A stretch of DNA of 8,060 nt from Clostridiales bacterium (lineage in GTDB: Bacteria > Bacillota > Clostridia > Oscillospirales > JAAYOS01), in assembly GCA_012521525.1 (NCBI GenBank), contig JAAYMG010000060.1:1-8060 (forward strand), written 5' to 3'. The translations under genes were made by a program, and so were the position numbers. Position 1 is the stretch's first letter. Each line of letters opens with the position of its first letter. Of the stretch, positions 1-5,788 are shown piece by piece. The notes beneath the pieces were generated by a model. It was not told where the DNA came from. It saw only the letters and a program-made list of their open reading frames with translations, and ran no database searches.

Positions 1-1
1 A

Positions 2-583
2 ATGAAGATTTATCACTTTTATGCTTTGATATCACGTATGAAATACATACAGCGCTGGGGACTTATGAGGAACGGAATACAGGAAAACGTGCAGGAGCAT
101 TCGCATATGGTGGCGGTCCTTGCGCATGCCCTTGCTTGCATCAGGAGGGATATATTCGGAAAACCTGCCGATCCTGATGCATGTGCGGCGGCGGCGCTGT
201 TCCATGACGCTTCCGAAATCCTGACCGGCGACCTCCCTACGCCTGTAAAGTATTTCAACCCATCGATCATGAAGGATTACAAGGAAGTTGAACGCTTGTC
301 CAAGGAAAAGCTGCTGACATATCTGCCGGATGAGCTGAAGGAGACATACAGACCGTTGATTTTCGAAGATTCCGATGAGGAAATAAAAGCGTTCGTGAAG
401 GCTGCGGACCGGCTTGCTGCGTATATAAAGTGTGTTGAGGAGCTCAAGACCGGGAACACGGAATTCAAGAAGGCCGGCGAACAGGTCTGGGAAAACCTGA
501 AGAAGCTGCAAATGCCGGAAGTTGAATACTTTATCGAACACTTCATGCCGAGTTTCAGCCTGTCTCTGGACGAACAGGAATAA
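2..583 (+). CDS. yfbR: 5'-deoxynucleotidase, YfbR family (HD domain)
   Basis: A cytosolic metal-dependent phosphohydrolase of 193 residues. The family removes phosphate from deoxyribonucleoside 5'-monophosphates in nucleotide salvage and pool control. The sequence follows E. coli YfbR (199 aa) nearly end to end. The HD-type metal site is visible as His33 (EHS), His68-Asp69 followed by Glu72, and Asp136 (AADRLAAY). Arg18-Trp19, which in E. coli YfbR contacts the substrate and favours deoxyribose, is kept (QRWGLMRN), as is the GDLPTPVKYF block at 76-85. The C-terminal block MPSFSLSLDE also matches the family. The ATG at position 2 gives the expected family N-terminus (MKIYHFYALISR), so the gene is probably complete, although its ribosome binding site lies outside the window. 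A hairpin terminator follows 21 bases after the stop. Family assignment is firm; the exact nucleotide preference is inferred. Confidence 0.95.
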   Translation: MKIYHFYALISRMKYIQRWGLMRNGIQENVQEHSHMVAVLAHALACIRRDIFGKPADPDACAAAALFHDASEILTGDLPTPVKYFNPSIMKDYKEVERLSKEKLLTYLPDELKETYRPLIFEDSDEEIKAFVKAADRLAAYIKCVEELKTGNTEFKKAGEQVWENLKKLQMPEVEYFIEHFMPSFSLSLDEQE

Positions 584-595
584 AATCCTTATATT
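567..595 (+). promoter_or_regulatory. Possible sigma-A promoter for the nucleotidyltransferase gene
   Basis: TGGACG at 567-572 (4 of 6 to TTGACA) and TATATT at 590-595 (5 of 6 to TATAAT) are separated by 17 bp, overlapping the 3' end of yfbR. A start would fall near 602, just before the hairpin at 605-638. The gene at 666 has no room for a promoter after that hairpin, so it needs either a promoter here or read-through. This is pattern matching only. Confidence 0.35.
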
Positions 596-604
596 GGGGA
601 CAAT

Positions 605-642
605 AATAATCAGTGCGGGTCAGTCCGCACTGATTATTTTTT
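605..642 (+). terminator. Intrinsic terminator after yfbR, in the leader of the next gene
   Basis: A perfect 14-bp stem pairs 605-618 with 625-638 around a 6-base loop (619-624) and is followed by a T-run (637-642). This is a classic Rho-independent terminator shape. It lies 21 bases after the yfbR stop and only 23 bases before the next start codon. It therefore either separates the two transcripts or acts as an attenuator or 5' stabilising stem for the downstream gene. Confidence 0.85.
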
Positions 643-653
643 CCGTCTTACAG

Positions 654-660
654 AAGGGAG
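654..660 (+). promoter_or_regulatory. Ribosome binding site fixing the start at 666
   Basis: AAGGGAG lies 5 bases before the ATG at 666. This start makes the protein begin with MKAVIMAGGRG, the canonical N-terminus of sugar nucleotidyltransferases. The longer open frame from 522 would add 48 residues encoded inside yfbR and across the terminator, so it is rejected. Confidence 0.9.
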
Positions 661-665
661 ATCTC

Positions 666-2948
666 ATGAAAGCAGTAATTATGGCCGGGGGAAGAGGCGT
701 CAGGTTGCAGCCGATGAGTATCGGCCGTCCAAAGCCGCTGATACCGGTTTTCGATAGGCCTGTGATGGAACACATCCTCAAGTTGCTCAAGTGCCACGGA
801 ATAAGGGAGGTCAGGGCTACATTACAGTATATGCCCCACCAGATTATCCGTTACTTTGAAGAAAATCCTCCCGAAGGCATGGATCTGAGCTACTCTATAG
901 AAGACAAGCCTTTGGGCACTGCGGGAAGTGTTGCACTTTGCAGGGACTTTGTTGACGACGACTTTCTTGTAATATCCGGGGACGGGATATGTGACATAGA
1001 CCTGCAAGCATGTATAAAGAGGCACCGCGAAACAGGTGCCGAAGCCACGATCGTACTTTACAGGCATCCAAAACCGCTGGAATATGGTCTAGTGATGACC
1101 AGACCGGACGGCAGGATAGAAAGGTTCATAGAAAAGCCATCATGGAGCCAGGTCTTTTGCGATACAGTCAACACGGGGATCTATATCCTCAGCCCGAAGG
1201 TTCTGGACAGGATAAAACCGAACGTGCAGGTCGATTTTGCAAAAGACGTGTTTCGCGATATGCTTCGTGACGGGGCAAAGTTATATGGCATCGTTGCGGA
1301 AGGATACTGGTGCGATATAGGTGATCCGGAAGCATATGCCGACTGTCATTTCGATATACTTCACGGTAAAACCAATATTGACATAGGAAACTGGCAATCG
1401 GACGGCTACTGTATACAGTCTGAACTTCCCGGCAATGTAACGCTCCATCCGCCGGTTTATATCGGGAAAAACGTACGCATCAGCAACGGTGCGGTTATCG
1501 GTCCCTATGCTGTAATAGGGAGCGGCAGCACCATCGGTGAGAACGCTTGCATTGAGTATTCGGTGCTGAATGCTGCAACCGTCCGGCAAGGCGCCGAAAT
1601 AAGAGGGGCTGTACTCTGCGAGGGCACTGTTGTAGGACGTGAAGCCGTTATAAGCGAAGGCTGTATATTGGGTGAAAGCACAGAAGTGGAGGACTCCGTA
1701 TCTTTGTCACCCGGCGTAAAAGTGTGGCCCGGTCTCCGGGTGAAAAGAGGAGGCTCCGCAAAATGGAACATATATTCCGAGCACGGAGGAAGGGGATATC
1801 TTCCCTTCGATTCTCATGGTGACCTGAGAGGGGACATAAGCGAACTTTCACCCGAGGTATGTCTGCGTATCGGATCGGCCCTCGGCAGTCATGGAAAGAT
1901 AGCGATAGGGCATGACGGGAGCCCGATGTCGGAGACTCTGGCATCGGCGCTTGCCTGTGGAGTACGCAGCGTCGGAAGCGACGCCATACGGCATGACGCG
2001 CGATTCTTTGCGGAAGCGACATTTGCCGGAGAAACTTACGGGGCTGCGGTTTCCGTATTCGTTGAGCAGGCGGGTGAACAGATCGCGATTCGGATGTCCT
2101 GCCGGGGTAGGACTTATATAACACATGCCATTGAGAGAAGTTTGAATCTGGCTGTCAGATCGGCGATCCCGTCGCAGGTGGCAGGTCGGTTTGGAAATGA
2201 CAGGTTCGCCATCGGCACAGCCCTTGCCTATGAACAGTATTTGATCCAAAGGACGATGGGAAGGGCGGCGGTGAGGATCCAGGCCGACAACCTTCCGGGG
2301 AAGCTTCTCAGAGCCGTCCTGGAAAAGAGCGGCGGCATAGACCACAAGGCGGAAAGATATTTCACATTGGCCTTAAGCGGAGACGGAACGCGATTGTTCA
2401 TCACTGATGAAGACGGGCATAAACTTGGCCCTGATAAAGTCCTGGCTCTGCTGGTCCTGATACACTTCAGGGAAGGCAACCGCGTGTGTGCGGTTTCCTT
2501 TGACGCTCCTCAGGCAGTCGAGGATATTGCATTGCAGGAAAAAGCGCGGATCGTCAGAAGAGGCAGGGATGAGGAGTACTGGAAGCACGCTCAGGACTGC
2601 GCATTTTTCCATGATGCATCCCTTGCGGCAATAAAGCTGCTCGGGTATATTGGCAGGACGAACAGGACGGTTTCGTCCCTTGTAAAAGAGATTCCCGCGT
2701 TCCACCAGATAGCGAAGGAATACCCGTTTGCCGGAGACAGGGGAGCTTTGATGAGGGAGCTTTCGTCTATTTCTGAGAAACGCCAGCTCGGGGACGGCAT
2801 AAGGTTCCCTGTAGGCACCGGCTGGGTCCACATAGCGCCTAATTCATCGAGGCCTTATATAAAAGTGTTGGCCGAAAGTTTTTCCGTGGAAGCCGCGGAT
2901 GAAATATGCTCCAATATATATGAGATCATACGTGAAAAGGAGCAATAA
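666..2948 (+). CDS. Sugar-1-phosphate nucleotidyltransferase (GDP-mannose pyrophosphorylase-like) fused to a degenerate phosphomannomutase-like domain
   Basis: A cytosolic protein of 760 residues in three parts. Residues 1-235 are a nucleotidyltransferase: the nucleotide-binding signature AGGRGVRLQP (7-16; usually GTRL, here GVRL), PKPLIPV (22-28), SGDG (104-107, with the metal-binding Asp106), EKPSW (156-160), NTGIYIL (169-175) and GYWCDIGDPEAY (213-224). Residues about 258-355 carry hexapeptide repeats of the left-handed beta-helix type (for example VYIGKNVRISNGAVIGPYAVIG). Residues about 385-760 follow the phosphomannomutase/phosphoglucomutase fold, starting near IAIGHDGSPMSETLASAL (412-429). 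However, the TASHNP phosphoserine loop is absent, the DGDADR metal loop reads SGDGTR (571-576), and the RPSGTEP phosphate loop reads APNSSRP (724-730). The first domain probably makes GDP-mannose or a similar NDP-sugar for envelope polysaccharides. The third is probably structural or regulatory. The sugar and nucleotide are inferred by family resemblance. The gene converges on prs. Confidence 0.85.
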   Translation: MKAVIMAGGRGVRLQPMSIGRPKPLIPVFDRPVMEHILKLLKCHGIREVRATLQYMPHQIIRYFEENPPEGMDLSYSIEDKPLGTAGSVALCRDFVDDDFLVISGDGICDIDLQACIKRHRETGAEATIVLYRHPKPLEYGLVMTRPDGRIERFIEKPSWSQVFCDTVNTGIYILSPKVLDRIKPNVQVDFAKDVFRDMLRDGAKLYGIVAEGYWCDIGDPEAYADCHFDILHGKTNIDIGNWQSDGYCIQSELPGNVTLHPPVYIGKNVRISNGAVIGPYAVIGSGSTIGENACIEYSVLNAATVRQGAEIRGAVLCEGTVVGREAVISEGCILGESTEVEDSVSLSPGVKVWPGLRVKRGGSAKWNIYSEHGGRGYLPFDSHGDLRGDISELSPEVCLRIGSALGSHGKIAIGHDGSPMSETLASALACGVRSVGSDAIRHDARFFAEATFAGETYGAAVSVFVEQAGEQIAIRMSCRGRTYITHAIERSLNLAVRSAIPSQVAGRFGNDRFAIGTALAYEQYLIQRTMGRAAVRIQADNLPGKLLRAVLEKSGGIDHKAERYFTLALSGDGTRLFITDEDGHKLGPDKVLALLVLIHFREGNRVCAVSFDAPQAVEDIALQEKARIVRRGRDEEYWKHAQDCAFFHDASLAAIKLLGYIGRTNRTVSSLVKEIPAFHQIAKEYPFAGDRGALMRELSSISEKRQLGDGIRFPVGTGWVHIAPNSSRPYIKVLAESFSVEAADEICSNIYEIIREKEQ

Positions 2949-2982
2949 TATCGGCCGCACCGGATCGGGGCGGGCCGCGATA
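2949..2982 (+). other. GC-rich inverted repeat just after the nucleotidyltransferase stop
   Basis: CGGCCGC (2952-2958) can pair with the GC/GGCCG segment at 2970-2977 with one bulged base, around an 11-base loop. The segment starts 3 bases after the stop codon. There is no T-tract behind it, so it is a weak terminator candidate at best. The rest of the gap to 3062 contains short palindromes (ATCGG/CCGAT at 3013-3029; TATCGATA at 3036-3043) and no gene that I can support. Confidence 0.3.
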
Positions 2983-3062
2983 AGACTCAGCATTATATGC
3001 GGCTGTTCAGATATCGGGTATCAACCGATCCATCGTATCGATATGGATGAAGAATGTGCTGT

Positions 3063-3104
3063 AAATAAAAATAATGGGGCTTCCCGCTTAACGGGCAGCC
3101 CCAT
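3063..3104 (-). terminator. Intrinsic terminator of prs
   Basis: Read on the minus strand, ATGGGGCT and CCCG (3104-3092) pair with CGGG and AGCCCCAT (3086-3074) around a 5-base loop, with a single internal mismatch. This is followed by a T-rich run (3073-3063, TATTTTTATTT). It lies 31 bases after the prs stop. On the plus strand no T-tract follows, so it is not an obvious terminator for the converging gene, although the stem could still act in that direction. Confidence 0.85.
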
Positions 3105-3135
3105 ATGCATGTCAGGTATACATCAAAGTATATTA

Positions 3136-4269
3136 TCACTTTTCACCGTCGATATTTTTTCCCCTTCCGAGAAGTTTGTTGATCTTATCAACGGGATCGA
3201 GCAGGCTGCTTATCGACTTGTCATAGTTAAGAGTATCTATTATCAAAGCTATGAACTTACTCATGTCGACCATGCTGTACCATTCACGTTGTTTCAGGCT
3301 TTCCGGGACATAAATAAGGTTGGTTGTAAAGATTTTATCAAACTTTCCTGCCTTATATGCTTCATCGAACTTATCAAGTCCGTTCGCGAAAAGCCCAAAG
3401 GTCACGAATACGAATACTCTCCTGGCGCCCGAGCTTTTCAGTCTGTATGCTATGTCCAGAATGGAGTCTCCCGATGAGATCATATCGTCGATGATGATCA
3501 CGTCTTTACCGGCCACATCATTTCCGAGGTATTCGTGTGCCACTATCGGATTACGGCCGTTTATAACGGTGGAATAGTCCCTGCGCTTGTAGAACATGCC
3601 GAGGTCCATCTCGAGGACCGAAGCATAATACATCGCCCTGTTGATGCCGCCTTCATCGGGCGATATGATTATGGCGTTCTTGCAGTCAAAGCAAAAATCC
3701 GGGACCGTATTCTTAAGCGCCTTGATCATCTGGTAGTTGGGAAGTACGTTCTCAAACCCGCTTAACGGTATTGCGTTTTGCACTCTCGCGTCGTGGGCAT
3801 CAAACGTTATGATGTTCGTTACGCCCATATTGACCAGTTCATGAAGCGCCAGTGCGCAATCCAGCGATTCACGGGCACCTCTGCGGTGCTGGCGGCCTTC
3901 ATACAGCATCGGCATTATAACCGTTATACGACGTGGTTTGCCTCCTGCTGCAGCGATGATCCTTTTCAGATCCTGAAAGTGATCGTCCGGACTCATGGGA
4001 ACATCCATGCCGAACATCGTATAGGTTACTCCGTAGTTGAAGCAGTCGCAGAAAATGTAGACATCGTGTCCGCGTACCGTTTCATATATTATGCCTTTGG
4101 CTTCCCCTGTTCCGAATCTGGGGCATGCAGCCTTGGTAATGAAGGATTTGTCCTCCCCGCGCCACTCGCGTATATAGCGATCGACCTTTTGTACAAACTC
4201 TTCACTTCCGTGCATTCCTATAATGCTAAGCTGTCCGACAAGCTGGTTGTCAGCATCAGATCGGCTCAT
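3136..4269 (-). CDS. prs: Ribose-phosphate pyrophosphokinase (PRPP synthetase), long clostridial type
   Basis: This 377-residue cytosolic enzyme transfers pyrophosphate from ATP to ribose 5-phosphate, giving PRPP for purine, pyrimidine, NAD, His and Trp synthesis. Visible family motifs are VRGHDVYIF (66-73), the catalytic flexible loop RQHRRGARES (126-135; usually RQDRK..RE), FDAHDARVQ (156-164, matching the Mg-binding DLHA..Q), SPDEGGINRA (203-212), YKRR (227-230) and the PRPP-binding loop DVIIIDDMISSGDS (256-269, acidic pair Asp261-Asp262). Both halves of the tandem phosphoribosyltransferase-like fold are therefore present. It is about 60 residues longer than the usual ~315-residue enzyme, with extra sequence around 74-105 and a C-terminal tail after about 350. 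The start is supported by AGGAGG 7 bases upstream. Enzyme identity is likely, but the loop changes leave room for altered regulation or oligomer state. Confidence 0.88.
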   Translation of the reverse strand: MSRSDADNQLVGQLSIIGMHGSEEFVQKVDRYIREWRGEDKSFITKAACPRFGTGEAKGIIYETVRGHDVYIFCDCFNYGVTYTMFGMDVPMSPDDHFQDLKRIIAAAGGKPRRITVIMPMLYEGRQHRRGARESLDCALALHELVNMGVTNIITFDAHDARVQNAIPLSGFENVLPNYQMIKALKNTVPDFCFDCKNAIIISPDEGGINRAMYYASVLEMDLGMFYKRRDYSTVINGRNPIVAHEYLGNDVAGKDVIIIDDMISSGDSILDIAYRLKSSGARRVFVFVTFGLFANGLDKFDEAYKAGKFDKIFTTNLIYVPESLKQREWYSMVDMSKFIALIIDTLNYDKSISSLLDPVDKINKLLGRGKNIDGEK

Positions 4270-4276
4270 TCAACAT

Positions 4277-4282
4277 CCTCCT
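4277..4282 (-). promoter_or_regulatory. Strong ribosome binding site of prs
   Basis: AGGAGG on the minus strand, 7 bases before the ATG at 4269. It confirms the start codon and suggests efficient translation. Confidence 0.9.
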
Positions 4283-4317
4283 AAGTCAGCACCAGTTGGC
4301 TTACAATCTTCACTTCC

Positions 4318-4346
4318 ATATTAACCTTTTTGAGCCCAAAATACAA
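4318..4346 (-). promoter_or_regulatory. Possible sigma-A promoter for prs
   Basis: On the minus strand, TTGTAT (4346-4341) and TAATAT (4323-4318) are 17 bp apart, which would start transcription near 4311 and give a leader of about 40 bases. A perfect TTGACA also occurs at 4353-4348, but it is 24 bp from the same -10, which is too far. The 126-bp gap after spoIIP is consistent with prs having its own promoter. Confidence 0.4.
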
Positions 4347-4354
4347 GTGTCAAG

Positions 4355-4384
4355 GCGTCGAATAAATCAAAATTTTGTCGACGC
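4355..4384 (-). terminator. Inverted repeat after spoIIP, possible weak terminator
   Basis: GCGTCGA at 4355-4361 pairs perfectly with TCGACGC at 4378-4384. The 16-base interior contains the self-complementary CAAAATTTTG (4368-4377). It begins 11 bases beyond the spoIIP stop and lies just upstream of the candidate prs promoter. The minus-strand sequence after the stem is only moderately T-rich, so termination would be weak. A protein-binding site is an equally open reading. Confidence 0.4.
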
Positions 4385-4395
4385 ATTTTATTACA

Positions 4396-5700
4396 TTATT
4401 GTGGTGCAAGCCCGTCAAGCAGATTGCATAGTGATGACGCGAACAACCGGGCGGAGTAAAGCGCTTCCTGCAAAGTATTGGAGCTCGTTCCGAATTCGAC
4501 GATCAGGGAACCGCTCGTTGCGTGTTGATTGAACCTTTCCGGACGCAGGTTGATCGGACGCATAAGCAACGGATGATCTTCGACCAGCTGCTTTTGCAGG
4601 TGGACCGCAAAAGTAAGGTTGTCACGCCAGTTCGGGTGTTTGAGACCGCCTTCTTCCGTCCCTACCACCAAAAGGATCTGTGCGGCATTCTTTCCGTCTA
4701 TTTCGGCTATGGTTCGATACGTTGAGCCGTTTGCGGCAACCATGGCGTCTCTGTGTATATCCAGCACGATACGGATAGAAGGAAACTCTTCCAGTGCCTT
4801 CTCAATGGCCTTAAGCGTCCTGGTATATGACCCTGAATATGAAGGATAATCGAATATTTCACGAATATGCACCGCTTCATAGCCGCGGTCCTTCAGGACG
4901 GACACCACTTCGTCTCCGACCCTCACAACATTGTAGTTTTTGTCATCCGTGCGCTCAGTATCCGTGGGTTCATAAATATCTTCGCCTTCCGGATAATACG
5001 CTTCGCTCGCGTGGGTATGAACCACCAATATGACCGGATTGTCTATGTCGAGATCCAGTTTTGGTTTTTTGTTCAACAGTTTTTCAACATCTATATCATA
5101 GGAAGTCTCGTTTTTTATATATACACCGTCAGCATAATCATACCCGGCCGGCGACGAAGGTATGATCGTGACCGTGCGGACATTCGGATCATTATCTACC
5201 GATGATTTGGTGCCGTCGGAGGCAGAATCATATGAGTCATCATATTCATTTGCTGGGTTGCCGGAAGAGGGAGTTCCGTCATTGGCCCGGTCATCCTCTC
5301 CGGAAGTATTTGCCTTATCGGGTGGATTCGTATATATCGATCCGACTGTATCAAAGTCTGAAAATTCACCGTCAAACCCATCGTCGGCTGCGATTTGAAA
5401 CTCATATGGGGGCAGGCTTGTCAAAATTGCAGACTGTCCTGACAGTAAGGATTGCCTGCTGAACACACTGAGTGGCATGCCGTTGACGCTTCCGAGCTCG
5501 GCGGACAAAACCGTCTTGAAGAAGTCTGTGTCAACATTATTCTGAATAAAGCCGCTGTTTCCGAGAATTGAAAAAAATAAGCGCAGCACGACAGCCGCCA
5601 GGATCACGACGATCAACTTTGGCAGTAGATTCCATCGTATCCCGTAACGCAGTCTGCGCGGAATACTGCGCAACCTCAGCCTTCCTTTCAAATCGGTCAT
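4396..5700 (-). CDS. spoIIP: Stage II sporulation protein P (cell-wall hydrolase of engulfment)
   Basis: SpoIIP is a membrane-anchored peptidoglycan amidase and endopeptidase. With SpoIID and SpoIIM it thins septal wall and drives engulfment of the forespore. This 434-residue protein has a basic N-terminus (1-28), one membrane segment (about 29-46, LIVVILAAVVLRLFFSI), an extracytoplasmic region with a low-complexity D/S/N/G linker (about 104-175), and the SpoIIP domain (about 220-430). Family hallmarks are VVHTHASEAYYP (226-237), DIHRDA (314-319), NQHATSG (391-397) and LIVEFGT (399-405), containing the histidines and glutamate expected of the metal-dependent catalytic site. The start is uncertain. 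The ATG at 5700 directly abuts GAAAGG (no spacing), whereas an in-frame TTG at 5673 (codon 10) sits 6 bases after AAAGGAAGG. It lies 88 bp after recG and may be read from it as well as from its own promoter. Confidence 0.95.
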   Translation of the reverse strand: MTDLKGRLRLRSIPRRLRYGIRWNLLPKLIVVILAAVVLRLFFSILGNSGFIQNNVDTDFFKTVLSAELGSVNGMPLSVFSRQSLLSGQSAILTSLPPYEFQIAADDGFDGEFSDFDTVGSIYTNPPDKANTSGEDDRANDGTPSSGNPANEYDDSYDSASDGTKSSVDNDPNVRTVTIIPSSPAGYDYADGVYIKNETSYDIDVEKLLNKKPKLDLDIDNPVILVVHTHASEAYYPEGEDIYEPTDTERTDDKNYNVVRVGDEVVSVLKDRGYEAVHIREIFDYPSYSGSYTRTLKAIEKALEEFPSIRIVLDIHRDAMVAANGSTYRTIAEIDGKNAAQILLVVGTEEGGLKHPNWRDNLTFAVHLQKQLVEDHPLLMRPINLRPERFNQHATSGSLIVEFGTSSNTLQEALYSARLFASSLCNLLDGLAPQ

Positions 5701-5770
5701 CCTTTCATGAAAATCAACCGCGATGCGGCAAGGTAACAGTCCATAACAATATATATGAAAGGATGGCCAA
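5693..5770 (-). promoter_or_regulatory. Inverted repeat that can sequester the spoIIP start region
   Basis: The arm 5755-5770 is complementary to 5693-5708 at 15 of 16 positions (one of them G-U, plus one C-A mismatch) on the minus-strand RNA. The downstream arm covers the GAAAGG and the ATG at 5700 of spoIIP. The 46-base loop contains a smaller CCGC/GCGG hairpin (5718-5728). No T-tract follows, so it is not a terminator. A transcript running in from recG would contain both arms. Regulation is inferred from the pairing only. Confidence 0.5.
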
Positions 5771-5777
5771 ATACATG
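5748..5777 (-). promoter_or_regulatory. Possible spoIIP promoter (-10 CATATATATT)
   Basis: On the minus strand CATATATA (5757-5750) resembles the sigma-E -10 (CATACA-T type), and TATATT (5753-5748) within it resembles a sigma-A -10. The upstream segment CATGTATT (5777-5770) is only a poor match to either -35. SpoIIP in other spore-formers is made under sporulation sigma factors, so a sporulation promoter here is expected, but the assignment is speculative. Confidence 0.25.
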
Positions 5778-5788
5778 AATCGCAATAG

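Noticed and set aside
522..665. A 48-residue N-terminal extension of the nucleotidyltransferase frame
   Set aside because: It overlaps yfbR and crosses the terminator hairpin. The ATG at 666 has a well-placed ribosome site and gives the canonical family N-terminus.
2899..3477. A 192-codon plus-strand frame spanning the convergent gap
   Set aside because: It starts inside the nucleotidyltransferase gene, passes through the prs terminator and then runs antisense to prs. It has no ribosome site or recognisable family.
4348..4353. Perfect TTGACA (minus strand) as the prs -35
   Set aside because: It is 24 bp from the best -10 (4318-4323), too far for sigma-A. No acceptable -10 occurs 16-18 bp downstream of it.
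5697..5708. A three-codon frame (MKG, stop) whose stop overlaps the spoIIP ATG
   Set aside because: There is no ribosome site ahead of it, and it is short enough to arise by chance within the repeat arm.
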